48,042 nt of DNA. Origin: Spongospora subterranea f. sp. subterranea (taxonomy: Eukaryota > Endomyxa: Phytomyxea > Phytomyxea > Plasmodiophorida). Below the pieces are notes generated by a model. That model made no database searches. It had not been told where the DNA came from and worked only from the letters and a program-made list of their open reading frames with translations. The position numbers were made by a program, and so were the translations under genes. Of this stretch, positions 9,054-21,670 are shown one piece after another (the first letter of the stretch is position 1; each line of letters starts with the position of its first letter). The stretch covers positions 1-48,042 of the forward strand of contig JAUGWO010000294.1 of assembly GCA_049724395.1 (NCBI GenBank), written 5' to 3'.

Positions 9054-11690
9054 CTACAGGCTGGGTTCAAACGCCGGTTCGATTTGACCGTTAGGCTCAG
9101 GAACAGCAACATCAATCGACCCATCTCTTGCGACAATGGGATACTCAGACTCGCTATTTGCGAACAAGGAGTTGAAGCTACTGTCATCCTCAGATGATAC
9201 GGAAATGGTGGGGTTGCTTTCTTCGTCGACAACCTCTGCCTGACACCCTATTTACGGTAAGAAAAGGGATCTTAATTTCACTAAAAACAACAACTAAATG
9301 CTATTCAGACCTTGATTGTCAATCCCAGGCATTTCTAATGCAGTAGCTAGTATTGGATCAGAGATTTGTGGGCAAACGGGTAGATCATCAGCAGGAACGG
9401 AGGCGAAAGGTTCACGAGGAACACTAGTTCCTGAAGAGCGAGACGAAATAAATGAGAGACAAGAAGAAAAGTTGACTGGCTACGGAAGCATTCAAGAGAA
9501 GGGTTAAAAAAGATGTCATACAGACCCTGGAAAAGAGGACAATTGCGGCTATTGGCTCGATGACCCAGACTATCGGAACGCCCAGCGGTGCTACAGACGG
9601 AGCAATGCACAGGTCGCCTAGAAGGCAACGGACGATTCAAAGAAGAGAGGTTGCCGGATTCAACGATAGGACGGCCACTCGAACGGTTTCGGTGTAGTGG
9701 TGGCAGCAATCCACGTGACTCGGTTGGGCTAGGTCCATGCAATGCAGCATCAACAACCGCTTGTGCATCCGCTAGTGCCGCGATCGTGAGCCTATACACG
9801 TGATCTCCCTGAGATGAACCGATGGACGCCAATGCCCGGCACTTCTCGTCAATGATCCTGTATCGGACGTCTCTTGTTCTTGGAACAGTGATTCGTTGAT
9901 AAAGGTCCAACGAGACACCTACATAATGGTAAACATAAGGACACAAATTGGGAGGGTACTCACCCCTTTGAGTGACCACTTCCTCAGTAGGTTGATGTCC
10001 ACTGCTTGAAGAAGCGGGAGGTGTGTTGGAATGCACGATCCCAAGGCAAGACAGGGCTTGCTCGTATAACGGGTGGTTAACTAGATGCCATCGTCCAGCT
10101 AAGGTATCAATGTTGAAAAGAGGCAGCGCTATTTTGTGGAACACTGCACAGATTCCAACACACGGAATCTGGCAACTGCCAAAATAGGCACAATTACACA
10201 GCGGAAACGCATCGTGGCCAGTTGATATGGTGACGGAATGCTTTGAAACGCTCCAAATGTTTCCGACAAGTATGGATTCATATTCGCTGACCTGGAGGTT
10301 TTGTGCCTTCCATCGATCGTCGACGTAACGACTCCATTTGTGACCCTCGCGTATCAACAATTGAATTTCGCGCAAAGAACACAAATCTTGCCTCTTTGTC
10401 AGCGAAATGACATGCCTGGTTAGCTGGTTCAAATTGAACTTCGCTATATGGCGCATTGTTGAGACCTGACTCTTTGATCCTTGCATTGATGGACTCGGCC
10501 CGCTGTGTCGTCACATGTCCTGCAGTGAAACATTTGGACGTGAAGGTTGCACAAACTTTCTCCTTCTTGACCAGAACGGAATCAAGAAACCGGAGAGCAT
10601 CACCATAACCAGCAAGCCTCGCATAGAATGTGTTAAAAAAATCCAAAAAGGATACCTCCGAATCAAAAATAGTACAAAGTAGAGAGTGGCAATCTCTCAT
10701 GAAGGTATTGCGGAACTCGGAATTCATTCCACGGTGACAATGGAGGATAGATTTCTGAAAATGTTTTGTGCAGAGCAGATGGCGCAATCGCAGTTCACAA
10801 GCAGCTGTCTCAAAAGCCGAAGCTCCATCAGTCATCAAAACCGAAGCTCCAGTGAAATACTGATAAAAAGTCTGATAGGCCTTTATCACGCTCCTAGAAT
10901 TTTCGGATGGAGCAAACCCGATACCACCTATGACCGTTTTGCCCAAACAGTCAATATTTGAGAAAACCAACAAAATCAGTGAATATACACTGATGTTGAA
11001 GGTACCATCCAGAAGAGTGAAATCCGAATAAGACCGACAATATTTCTCCATTGCTGTAGTTTGAACAATGGCACCGTTGATGCGCAGGTCTTCTTCGAAC
11101 TCCAGCTGGAAAATTCCTCCTGAATTTGAGATATCTGTCCCGAAGGCGAAGAAATCTTTCATGCCGTCTGGATCGGAACCAAAATTAGCTACCTTGCGCT
11201 TCTTGATCATACGCTGAATCAAATGGCTGTCGTAGTGTCTCTGGGGAAATTGTGTTGCAAGGATGCGGCGCAACAATGGCGCGTTTGCATGACAGCCACA
11301 AGTAATCATGAGGTCCTTTTCCGATGGGTACAGATCTCTCTCGAAACGAACGAGAACGTCTGAACTTTCAGGTATCACGTCGACGCTATGATTATGATCT
11401 AAATTTAAACCATCGGTATCCTTGATGATATAATGGCGCTGGGCGAACATGAAGGTGAATGGAACTTTAAAACTGCATTTTCCATGGATTTTAGAAGTGC
11501 AATAAAAAGTGCCCCTCTGGACAGCGGATCTAGCAAAAATCAGTTGCGACCTGGCATCGTCCATCTTATGGGTGGATTTGCCGCAATTGAATCCTCGTTG
11601 TTGGGCAAAACGCCGGACTTCCGCCTCTAATTGCTCAAAAGTCTCGAATTGAGACCCGGCTTCGAGTGTGCCTCTATTATCAATACTGAT
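9054..11690 (-). CDS. MULE2 transposase (one frame break)
   Basis: Minus strand. The N-terminal block runs from about 11690 to 10450 and the C-terminal block from about 10486 to 9054. Visible: a FAR1-like head (FETFEQLEAEVRRFAQQRGF); Asp in TLLDGTFNIS; Asp in LMTDGASAFETAACEL followed by the LLCTKHFQKS block; Glu in TTQRAESINARIKES; a SWIM-like CNCAYFGSCQIPC with Cys where His is usual; and a C-terminal zinc knuckle region (HCSVCSTAGRSD). Introns inferred at 9919-9963 (GTGAGT donor), 9431-9525 and 9248-9310 keep the frame to a stop at 9054-9056. Between 10445 and 10490 the frame changes. Either this is a break, or a 22-nt GT...AG segment is removed, which would be unusually short. The start lies upstream of the Met at 11564, because family-like sequence continues to about 11690. 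Confidence 0.75.
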
Positions 11691-11802
11691 ACGACATGGA
11701 TCAAAAAACTATGCAAATCGACAAGAAGGATTCATACCTTGCAACGACGTTACCTGCCTCCGCCTCCATTAGAAAAAAGTGTACGGTCTTCTTGGTTAAA
11801 GC

Positions 11803-11906
11803 TCAGGGTTGCGCCACGACTGAGAGGGGAATAGTATGAACAAAAACTCCGCGCGCGTATGGGTACGCGCGCGTACCATGCTCGCGCGCATGAAAACAAT
11901 ATCCCT
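11803..11906 (-). repeat. Right terminal inverted repeat of MULE2
   Basis: Partner of 8203-8305. It has one additional GTACGCGCGCGTACC-type block, a self-complementary string, compared with the left end. Confidence 0.8.
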
Positions 11907-12083
11907 ATAATAAACGCGTAATTTACAAAATACCTCAAATCTAGATCTGTATTGCTGAAGTACAGTACCGGACATCTTAACACCACAGTCATTTCAAATT
12001 GGAAATAAGAGGTGCGTACGCAGATAAAAGGTGCGTCACTGCGGAAATATAAGTGCGACTGCACCCATGTTGTTTGCCTCAAC

Positions 12084-14510
12084 TCAACGATCGTTTGTTA
12101 TGCGAACTGGCAAGCTTCTGTGACGCTTATAAACTTTGACAGCATACTCTACTTGGCGCATGGTCAGTCTGTTGCCATCGGGACCATCAACTCGATAGGC
12201 GTCCATGTATCTGAAGCATTTGCTTGCAAACCGACGAATCTGGGACACGGTCACTGCCTGAAGTGCCAGGGGAACAACGCATTTCAAGTCCTTGAAGGAA
12301 TAAAGTACAGTTCCTTCGTGTGAAGCTCTTGCACGCGGCCCAATACATTTCTATGAAATTGAATTCACAATGAAACTTAGGATAACAATCTACAATAAAT
12401 CCATCGTGACACTCAACGACCTCATTCAACCATTGCTTCTGTTGTTGAAAATCAGGTTGAGACTGCAGAATTTCACGAGATCCGGTTAAAGACATAGTGG
12501 TATCCCGTAAGCTACGTTCTTTCAAAATTGAGCGGACCCCTTTTTGGATACCGGCTTCGGTCTGCATCTTTTGAATTATTTTGGCACCAGAGCCATCAAC
12601 AAACCAACCATCTCGTTGAGGTTTTGTCTTGACTCCACCATCACTAAGATTGAGCACGAGGCATTCGGAGGTAGAGAATGATGGTTTTGAGAATTATCGA
12701 ACAGGAATAACGCGTGCGATTCGGGGTGCAGAATCTTAAAAATCGGAATGACTTTCTTTTGAAGCTGGTTAACCAAATCAGCATTGGTCCAATAACCGTC
12801 GGCGTTCTTCCCAGGCTCGATTATGGTTACGGTTGCTGACGGTATTAGAGGATGCAATGCTTGCAGTTGCGGTGATAATCTCATTGCACCATGGCATTGA
12901 CATAAGAATTCCGATACCATCAAACTCTTCCCTTCCCCTTTGGGACGTATGGGCAAATGATTTTCATCCATCCAGATGTGTTTTTTTCCATCATGAGAAC
13001 TAAAACAAGATTCATCGTGATTCACAAGAACCAGTTTGGGTCTGACCACATGGCCATAATGAATGTGGAAGAGTGAGCTGCTTGCAGTAAACTCGAAACT
13101 CTGGATAGGCAATGTAATCGGGTGGGGGCAGGTCCCATTCGGTATGGTCGTATGACAGGTTATGTTGCTGAATCCAGCTGGTCTAATAGGTTCCTTCATT
13201 GGCATACCCAAGCTACTTGTAGCGGCCAGGCGGAAGTAGGGAAAACCTGGTAGTACACAGGATTACCCGACCCATAAGAACCCGCGAACCTTTGTATACA
13301 ATACCATACCATACCAAGAACCAGTTGCTAACTCCGTCTGGAATGTCAGGGAATATTTCACCTTCCATATCGTCCCCATCGAACTTGATCATTCGTTCAT
13401 CGTATTGCCTAGTGCGCCGTAAAAAATTTTCTCGATATACACAACGTCTGCCCTTTCGTGGCCATCTTGATACAACCCCTTCTGGTAACCCCCATATTTT
13501 AGTCCAAGAACATGCATCCATCTCGACGCAGTTCGTTCAGAGATAATGATTGGGAGCGGCAACCCCAGTTGTAAATGAAGCGACTCCTGAACCCATTTTG
13601 AGAATGAAAGCGCTGAGATCAAATCGTGCCTTTGAGATCGAAGCCAACCTCGACAGTTAATGACAACGTCTTCTTCGTGAATAAACGATTTCACCTTGAA
13701 GTGCAAACCTTGGCTATGGTCGGGCAATCTTCCTAAAAAATTCCGCCCATTTTCTGATAGTTCTACCGTGCCAGGTAGCACTTAAACTTGGAAATACATT
13801 TGCTGCCGAGCCGGACGATGCTTTTTGTTCTCGAGAGTCCTTGAACAAGTCCTATAAAGTATTTCTCGATGCTTTGATAACTAAGGGGATCATATTTGGT
13901 CACGTGGGCGAGCCGTGTTAGGAACTGCGCCCGAGATACACAGTTACCAACTGACCCAAAAGGTACTATGATGACACAAGGCCATCATTCTCGGGTCCTT
14001 ATATACCTAAGACTTTTGGATCATGACAAGCCGCTTTTCGTCTTTAATGTTCTTCGTCACTGAGGTGAGGCGGGATAACAGTTGTAATGCGGTTGGAATG
14101 TCTATGAAAGTTTCGTCCACTGCTTCCGGAGATTCCGCTTCAAAAACTTCGGCGACAATTCCAGCTGTTGCACTTCTCGGTTTGAACCAATTGGTAATTT
14201 TAGGGACGTTTGCGAATGAGTTGATACGAGCTTGACGCTCTTTTTGTCGCCGCCACCGAGTGGTATCACTATCACCGGAATAACACGAGCGAAGATGGGA
14301 TCCAGCACCATCTATCCAAAATAACGTTGATGTGTTAGGATCAACGGCTACGTCATCGTCATCATCGCAAATGACGTAGCTTTCGTTGTCAGACGACTGA
14401 CTACCTTCAAGACATACTTCCTCATCATCAATAGTCGCAGGGATGTGTTTTAGATTCTGGATATTTCTAGCTTTGGCTAGCTGCATCCATCGAGAGTTCT
14501 TGGGAGCCAT
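12084..14510 (-). pseudogene. DDE endonuclease transposase, broken and SINE-interrupted
   Basis: Blocks in order on the minus strand: an acidic N-terminus from the Met at 14510 (MAPKNSRWMQLAKARNIQNL); a DNA-binding/HTH region around 13781-13389 (SERTASRWMHVLGLKYGGYQ, DGHERADVVY); catalytic Asp in LVNHDESCFSSHDGKK; IMVSEFLC-like SLMVSEFLCQCHGAMRL; second Asp in ALFLFDNSQNHH; Glu in EFNFIEMYWAACKSF; and the tail FRYMDAYR. This order matches the DDE endonuclease proteins hugely expanded in some fungi (recalled family knowledge). Frames change several times, and a 277-bp SINE lies just before the first catalytic Asp. TIRs and a 7-bp duplication are known; the superfamily name is left open. Confidence 0.8.
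13038..13314 (+). mobile_element. SINE copy A, inserted in the DDE transposase
   Basis: A 277-bp insertion flanked by a 12-bp direct repeat CAAGAACCAGTT (13025-13036 and 13315-13326). In its own orientation it ends in repeats of ATACC (13298-13314). It matches copies at 43121-43484 and 45194-45331 over their shared tail-proximal part and stops earlier at its 5' end than the longest copy. Constant 3' tail, varying 5' end and long duplications are the marks of LINE-driven retroposition. Confidence 0.8.
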
Positions 14511-14653
14511 TGTCAGCAGTTTGATGATTTTCAAGTTTTGAGTCCGGACGGCGCAGTAAAATTTGCGATCCTCGGGGTCATAATTTGCGTTTTTGGGGTA
14601 CTTAAGCAATAAAGACCTATTTGGGGTTTTTTTGTGAATTACGCGTATAATAA

Positions 14654-15104
14654 ATACTAAAATCTGAGATAGACAGTATGAGATATGTGGTGATCTGATG
14701 TAGTTTCGAAATCAAATTCTCCGTTGTCATAGTGCAAACAAGAACTTAAAGTTGCGAGTTCTGCTGATATCAAATCACGAGATGTAATGTTTGTGGTGAT
14801 AGAGTTGTTCGTCATGGTCCGGACCATATCAATTTTTTGGGTCGGATACCGTAGAATAGAAAAAGCCCGGATAATGTTTTAAGACTTCATATGTCCAGTG
14901 TACGTCAAGTCTTATGTACATCGTACACAAGTGGTGACTGAACGAAAACTGAGCATGTCTAGCGGGTGGGGCAAAAATCCGTGTGTATATACCTCCCAAT
15001 ACAGTGTACATATGCGCACGGAAAATCGGGCGCGCAGCGGGGTACCGTAGGCGACAACAAAAGTCAAATATGTTGAAAGTGAGCAATTATGGCCAGAATG
15101 GTTC
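14654..15104. other. Intergenic stretch, mostly unassigned
   Basis: A 22-bp string AAAATCTGAGATAGACAGTAT at 14658 also occurs at 6219, left of the tandem Tc1-like units. A short minus-strand reading of 52 codons starts near 14814. The sequence from about 14830 is probably upstream sequence of the Harbinger remnant, but no inverted end was identified. Confidence 0.3.
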
Positions 15105-15856
15105 ATGCAAGAGTTATTTTCCGACAGTGAAGTTGTTTCCAGTGATTCTTTGTGGTCTTCCAGCGAAGATGAAGACCAACCTCCCGCTCGAGGATCTAGG
15201 TTTTCTAGGCGGCCCAACAAAAATAGGGAAAGAGCATCCGCTGGAGAGCGACTTTATCGCCATTATTTTAGCGACGCTGCGATATACTCTACCATCGAGT
15301 TTAGACGCCGATTTTGGATGCAACCGACCCTGTTTGATCGAATACGTAAACGGTGCCTGTAGGCGAATATATACTTCGAGCAACGGCCGGATGCGTGTGG
15401 TCTGATGGGGTTTTCGAGTTATCAAAAGACAACTGCGGCTCTTAGTATGCTGGATTATGGCGGCTCAGCTGACTCGCTTGATGAATCAATGGGAATGGCT
15501 GGTCCTACTATTTTGGAGTGTTTGAGGGAGTTTGTCAAAACCATATTATCAGAATTTGGCGAAGAGTACTTGCGTTCCCCGAATGAGGCCGATATGGAGC
15601 GCAATTTGAGAATCAACGCCTCAAGAGGGTTTCCCGGGATGCTGGTAAGTGTGGATTGTATGCATTGGCAATGGAAAAAATGCCCTAAAGCGTGGTCAGG
15701 ACAGTACAAGGGCAAAAAAAATATCCCACAGTAGTTGCAGAAGCTGTCGCCAGCTATGATCTATGGTTCTGGCATCTGTTCGTTGGTATGCCTGGTTCAA
15801 CAACGACATCAATGTGTTGGATCGGTCTCCATTATTCAGAAGTCTAATGCAGGGAT
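15105..15856 (+). pseudogene. PIF/Harbinger transposase, truncated
   Basis: The acidic start (MQELFSDSEVVSSDSLWSSS) is followed by a basic patch and the ERLYRHYFSDAAIYSTIEFR motif typical of plant and fungal HARBI1/ALP1-like proteins. Then come FGEEYLRSPNEADM, the first catalytic Asp in SVDCMHWQWKKCPKAW and, in a shifted frame, NDINVLDRSPLF with the second Asp. An in-frame TAG at about 15359 and a one-base loss in an eight-A run near 15715 interrupt it. Homology stops near 15856, so the Glu part is missing. It would cut and paste DNA at TWA sites if whole. Confidence 0.8.
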
Positions 15857-16454
15857 GTCATGATCGTACCAAGACCGTACTCTATGACAGGTTAATAAAC
15901 TACTAACCGTACCGTCCGAATTAACATCGTTTGTGCCAACGTCCCAGACAGTTTGTCCGAACCCCCCTCTCTCTCTCTCTCTCTCTCCCTCCTCCTATTG
16001 ACTCTATAACTAACTACACCATCTAATCCTAACCTCTCTCCCTCTTGGCTGGTCACACCTGGTAGGGTAGTGGCTATGATAGTTCACCTTCGTGACTAGC
16101 CTACGGTGAAGATCGGTGCTGGCTACAGTAGCATACCCGGTGGAGAATCGAAATTGCTAAAAACTTCGTCGGAATTGCCAAATATAGCTTTAGCATACCG
16201 TTTAACCTACCCGCTAGACATGCTCTAAATATGTGGAATTTGGTGGGTACTTCTGTAGTCAGGGGCCAATGTGGGGTTATTTTTGCTTTGGTCTACGGTA
16301 ATCGGAAGACAAAACATCAAACTTTACAAAAAATCCTGCTCAAGTAGGAACAAAGTTGGCGTGCCAGAGGATTGAGTAGGAAAGGTTCCAATGGCGAGCG
16401 TGAATCAGAAGTCAATTTTGGCAGCAGGATCGCACAGGTGAGCATAGATGCAGT
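15857..16454. other. Intergenic, with a CT microsatellite
   Basis: A (CT)n run lies at about 15966-15990. The rest shows no supported gene. It ends where the histone repeat arm begins near 16455. Confidence 0.5.
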
Positions 16455-16564
16455 TGCATCCAATTTGAGAGCTGGGTCAACAAGAGGAAGACATCAAAAT
16501 GTTGTTTAAAACTTGCAGGAGTGGCTATGGTTAATGTGTATTAACTTGGGCTTTGGATTTGTGT

Positions 16565-16581
16565 GGTGTTTGATAAACACC
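16565..16581 (-). ncRNA. 3' hairpin behind H3 copy 1
   Basis: In transcript sense GGTGTTTATCAAACACC: a 7-bp perfect stem with a 3-nt loop, 22 nt after the stop and followed by ACACAA. The same hairpin class follows all four intact histone genes here. It may be a 3' processing or stability element. It does not match the metazoan histone stem-loop sequence. Confidence 0.6.
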
Positions 16582-16603
16582 GGTTGAGACAATGGGATAG
16601 AAT

Positions 16604-17744
<1,141 letters not shown>

Positions 17745-17773
17745 ATTCAAATCAATCATATTCTACTATCACC

Positions 17774-17788
17774 GGTGTTATCAACACC
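17774..17788 (+). ncRNA. 3' hairpin behind H4 copy 1
   Basis: GGTGTTATCAACACC: a 6-bp stem with a 3-nt loop, 30 nt after the stop. It shares loop ATC and arm sequence with the H3 hairpins. Confidence 0.6.
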
Positions 17789-17802
17789 ACAATCGTCACA
17801 AA

Positions 17803-18221
17803 ATTATTTTTCATTTTTACCAATAAACCGGAGTTATCCAACATCAGCACATCTCTTTTGATTTCAAACAAAAAAATTCCATATTCTGCTCAAGTCTGAA
17901 TCGTTTTTGGGGGGTGTACAGTTGGGACAACAATTCTGTACAGAGTGGGACACTCTTCAGACTTTTCTTGTCTCGTGGTCTTTATACTGTCATTATCACC
18001 AACTCCTCTTGTTACGTGACATAGGTACATCAACACGTTTCCCTTGTTTGTGGGACACTCATCAGTGTCGTTACCCTTTGACACTCACTGGGTCAATCTA
18101 TAAACTGTCAGATCCTATCCCGATCATGATGATAATTATATTTCATTGTTATTCGTTGTGTCGATTCCGCGAGTCTCATCGCCAATATCCAATGGAGATA
18201 TAGGATTCAACGAGTAATTTT
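17803..18221. other. Spacer with a repeated upstream block
   Basis: About 17990-18200 resembles 22950-23230: shared motifs include TGTGGGACACTC, CAGTGTCGTT and ATCCCGATCAT. It sits before Zn2Cys6 debris in both places, so it may be an old upstream region of that gene family. No gene seen. Confidence 0.4.
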
Positions 18222-18570
18222 TGTTGGCCGCTACTCGCTGCTCCTCGGTCAATCTGGCTGTCTCTGGTTACAAACATCGGCTTTTCATGGGCGTCGCTGC
18301 TCCAATTCCGGTACAAATGTGTCGTGCCAGAAGGTGTTATCATTTTTCGGGTTCTTGCCGACGCCGAGGATGGCCAAGTTTGGCACCAGAGACAACCAGT
18401 TTGACAGAAGAGCAGCAAGTAGTAATAGCCCCAGATACAAGACTAAAGTCGCTTGTATATCAACTGCTCTAGGAACAAACTCGGCTGTGATCCGAACCGC
18501 CCAAGTTGCCGCCACAGTCAAGGCGTCTACCCGTGTCGGCCGGCCGAAGGAGCAACGCCCCGACATTGAA
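18222..18570 (+). pseudogene. Decayed Zn2Cys6 gene copy 1
   Basis: The string around CCCAGATACAAGACTAAAGT at 18430 and the following 120 bp match the zinc-cluster coding region of the open gene at 29570-29700. The first CxxC and later cysteine codons are lost and the frame is broken. A short inverted piece of the segment just upstream of the cluster lies at 18222-18275, facing the main copy, so this locus is a foldback of the same sequence. Confidence 0.65.
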
Positions 18571-18851
18571 AACAATGTCTGGCAAGGTAAACTGCTATCA
18601 ACGTAATCAATGCGAACCTGGAGCTCAAGGGTTTCCTTCCGAAGGATGGTATCGCGAGAACCTTCGGGTTCCGCGCAGAACGTTTCAGTGGATGGTCTCC
18701 GTTGCGACAGCTGGAATACAGCCTGCGGCCTAGCTCGTGCAGCGACAAACCTGCCTCGAAAAGGTCCAGTCTTGGTCGACGCATTTCCTCGCTGTTGCCA
18801 CCATTGATGCACTTTCTGAGGGATGAGGATACCATCATCATCCAACCTGCG
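18571..18851. other. Unassigned stretch between Zn2Cys6 debris and LTR fragment
   Basis: Open readings on both strands but none resembles a known protein. It may be 3' sequence of the decayed gene. Confidence 0.25.
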
Positions 18852-19984
18852 GATTCCTGGAGTCATTTACAACCGGATGCCTCAAGTGACGAAGAGGTAA
18901 TGGACGCAGGAGGAGTTTGCAACGAGTCTTGAACAGGAGATCCCCATGAAGCTGTGGTGAGCCAATTATTGCCTGCATGGTACTGCACATTCGCACAGTT
19001 TGATGATCTTGTTTTGCATGATTGCAGCGATCTACATCGGAATATTGTTTTGAATATTAAATTATTATCCAATCAACTCATAAACTAATCTCGATTCAGT
19101 TTATATAAATCTGGCAAGCAATCAACGTTGCCTGATTGATGGCAAACTGTTCCTCGCGCCGTTTGACGATGCTGGCCGAAATGGGCGACAGCGATGATCG
19201 ATCCTCCCTGGCATAGCCAAACTGCCAAAATCTAGAGATTTCAATTCATCGTTGGTCGTGATGGATATTTGAAAGAAGAGTCATTTCATTCCTTGTAAAG
19301 AATCGCTAACACGTGCAGGACTAGTCGACTTGCTATTACAGAACGTGTTCAAATTACATGGATCACCAGTCGAGATTATCTCGGATCGCGGACCACAATT
19401 CGTCTCCAAGTTTTTGGAACCAACATATTTTCATTCGACATAAAATCGGTAGGAAACTACAGCGTCCGCTCTCCACCCGCAGACCGATGGGCAAATCGAA
19501 AGAGTGAACCAGATCCTGGAACAGGACATACGTTGCTTTGAAAATTTCCATCAGGACGATTGGGCCGATATATTACCCATGGCCGAGTTGGCCTACAATA
19601 ATTCCGAACACTCGGCGACGAAGATGGCGTCATGATGGGTCCCATCTCCGATTTGACGATGCGACAACGTGCTCCGTCACTATTAACTCATTGGCTGACG
19701 ATCGCGTGAATCACAACAATCTACGTATATGTCTTAAGGTGCAGCTCCAACGCGCACGCCCGAGAAGCATTTTGCAGACCAACACCGATTGCCTCACCCG
19801 AACTACGCCGTAGGCGCTAAACTTTGGTTAAAATTGCAACGGCATCTCGACTAGACGTCCTAGTGGTAAATGAAGCATCGTAAACTTGGATATTATAAGA
19901 TAGCCGAGACCATAAGCCAAACGAAAGTCGAGGCGCGCTCGCTTCAACTCTAAATAGAAGACCCAATAGGAGCTTACCAATGAG
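18852..19984 (+). mobile_element. LTR-element fragment, integrase region (fossil copy 1)
   Basis: Encodes traces of a Ty3/gypsy-type (chromovirus-like) integrase core and the basic region after it, on the plus strand. Broken, with many breaks. It is nearly identical to 31806-33002, and both lose similarity at the same right-hand point. No LTR was recognised. Confidence 0.7.
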
Positions 19985-20128
19985 ATCTTCATCGCTCCAA
20001 TTCCCATTCCGACGACCGAAAATAAAAAATTCGAAGTGTTCAATCATAAAGATTGATAATCTGTGAAACGATTTTGCTGAGAAAATGCATATTTATTGAC
20101 AAACCGAGACCAAATTTGTGACGATTGT

Positions 20129-20143
20129 GGTGTTGATAACACC
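20129..20143 (-). ncRNA. 3' hairpin behind H4 copy 2
   Basis: In transcript sense GGTGTTATCAACACC, same as copy 1, 29 nt after the stop. Confidence 0.6.
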
Positions 20144-20172
20144 GGGTATGATAGAATATGAGTGATTTGAAT

Positions 20173-21322
<1,150 letters not shown>

Positions 21323-21344
21323 ATTCTATCACATTGTCTCAACC

Positions 21345-21361
21345 GGTGTTTATCAAACACC
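21345..21361 (+). ncRNA. 3' hairpin behind H3 copy 2
   Basis: GGTGTTTATCAAACACC, 22 nt after the stop, same as copy 1. Confidence 0.6.
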
Positions 21362-21589
21362 ACACAAATCCAAAGCCCAAGTTAATACACATTAACCATA
21401 GCCATTCCTGCAAGTTTTTAAACAACCTTTTAATGTCTTCCTCTTGTTTGATCTAGCTCTCAGATTAGATACAACTACTGCCTTATGAAATCCACTCTGA
21501 TTTCGCCTTTTGTGACCCCTTTCCCAGGTGCAAGTCGTCGCTTTACATAAGTTTCCTCCTTTTTATGCCAGGAATGCCAATTTCTGCTG

Positions 21590-21670
21590 TCCAATATTTG
21601 CCGCCTTTACTGTCATCGCCATTCCTGCTGCTTCCAACCAGCCCTCAGAGGATGACGCAATCGGCAACAC
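21590..21670 (+). pseudogene. Zn2Cys6 gene linker fragment
   Basis: CCGCCTTTACTGTCATCGCC and the following 50 bp match 29380-29440, the Pro-rich linker of the open Zn2Cys6 gene. Only this part is present here, with no zinc cluster. Confidence 0.55.

Larger units (their letters stand above)
8203..11906 (-). mobile_element. MULE2: Mutator-like element with two genes
   Basis: A 3704-bp element between direct repeats ATAATAA (8196-8202 and 11907-11913). Its inverted ends of about 100 bp (8203-8305 and about 11803-11906) are imperfect, begin AGGGA and contain CG-rich GTACGCGCGCG blocks. It encodes a transposase (9054 to about 11690) and, downstream in the same direction, a small multi-exon gene (8544 to about 8958). 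Imperfect ends and a frame break suggest an older insertion than MULE1. Confidence 0.85.
11914..14646 (-). mobile_element. DDE transposon of the type abundant in Rhizophagus and basidiomycetes
   Basis: A 2733-bp element with inverted ends ACGCGTAATTTACAAAATACC at 11914 and ACGCGTAATTCACAAAAAAAC on the complement at 14646, between direct repeats ATAATAA (11907-11913 and 14647-14653). It shares its left ATAATAA with the right flank of MULE2, so the two elements are exactly adjacent. It encodes one transposase, now broken, and has received a SINE at 13038-13314. Confidence 0.8.

Noticed and set aside
13038-13314. Introner element (a spreading intron) instead of a SINE
   Set aside because: The donor-like GTATGG is only the complement of the ATACC tail. 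The three copies have different far ends without a shared acceptor, and the 12-bp duplications would remain in the spliced message. Retroposition fits better.
15966-15990. CT run as a promoter element
   Set aside because: No gene starts nearby; treated as a microsatellite.
16565-16581. Canonical metazoan histone stem-loop
   Set aside because: Stem length is similar, but the sequence and the loop do not match the canonical GGYYCUUYUNARRRCC pattern.
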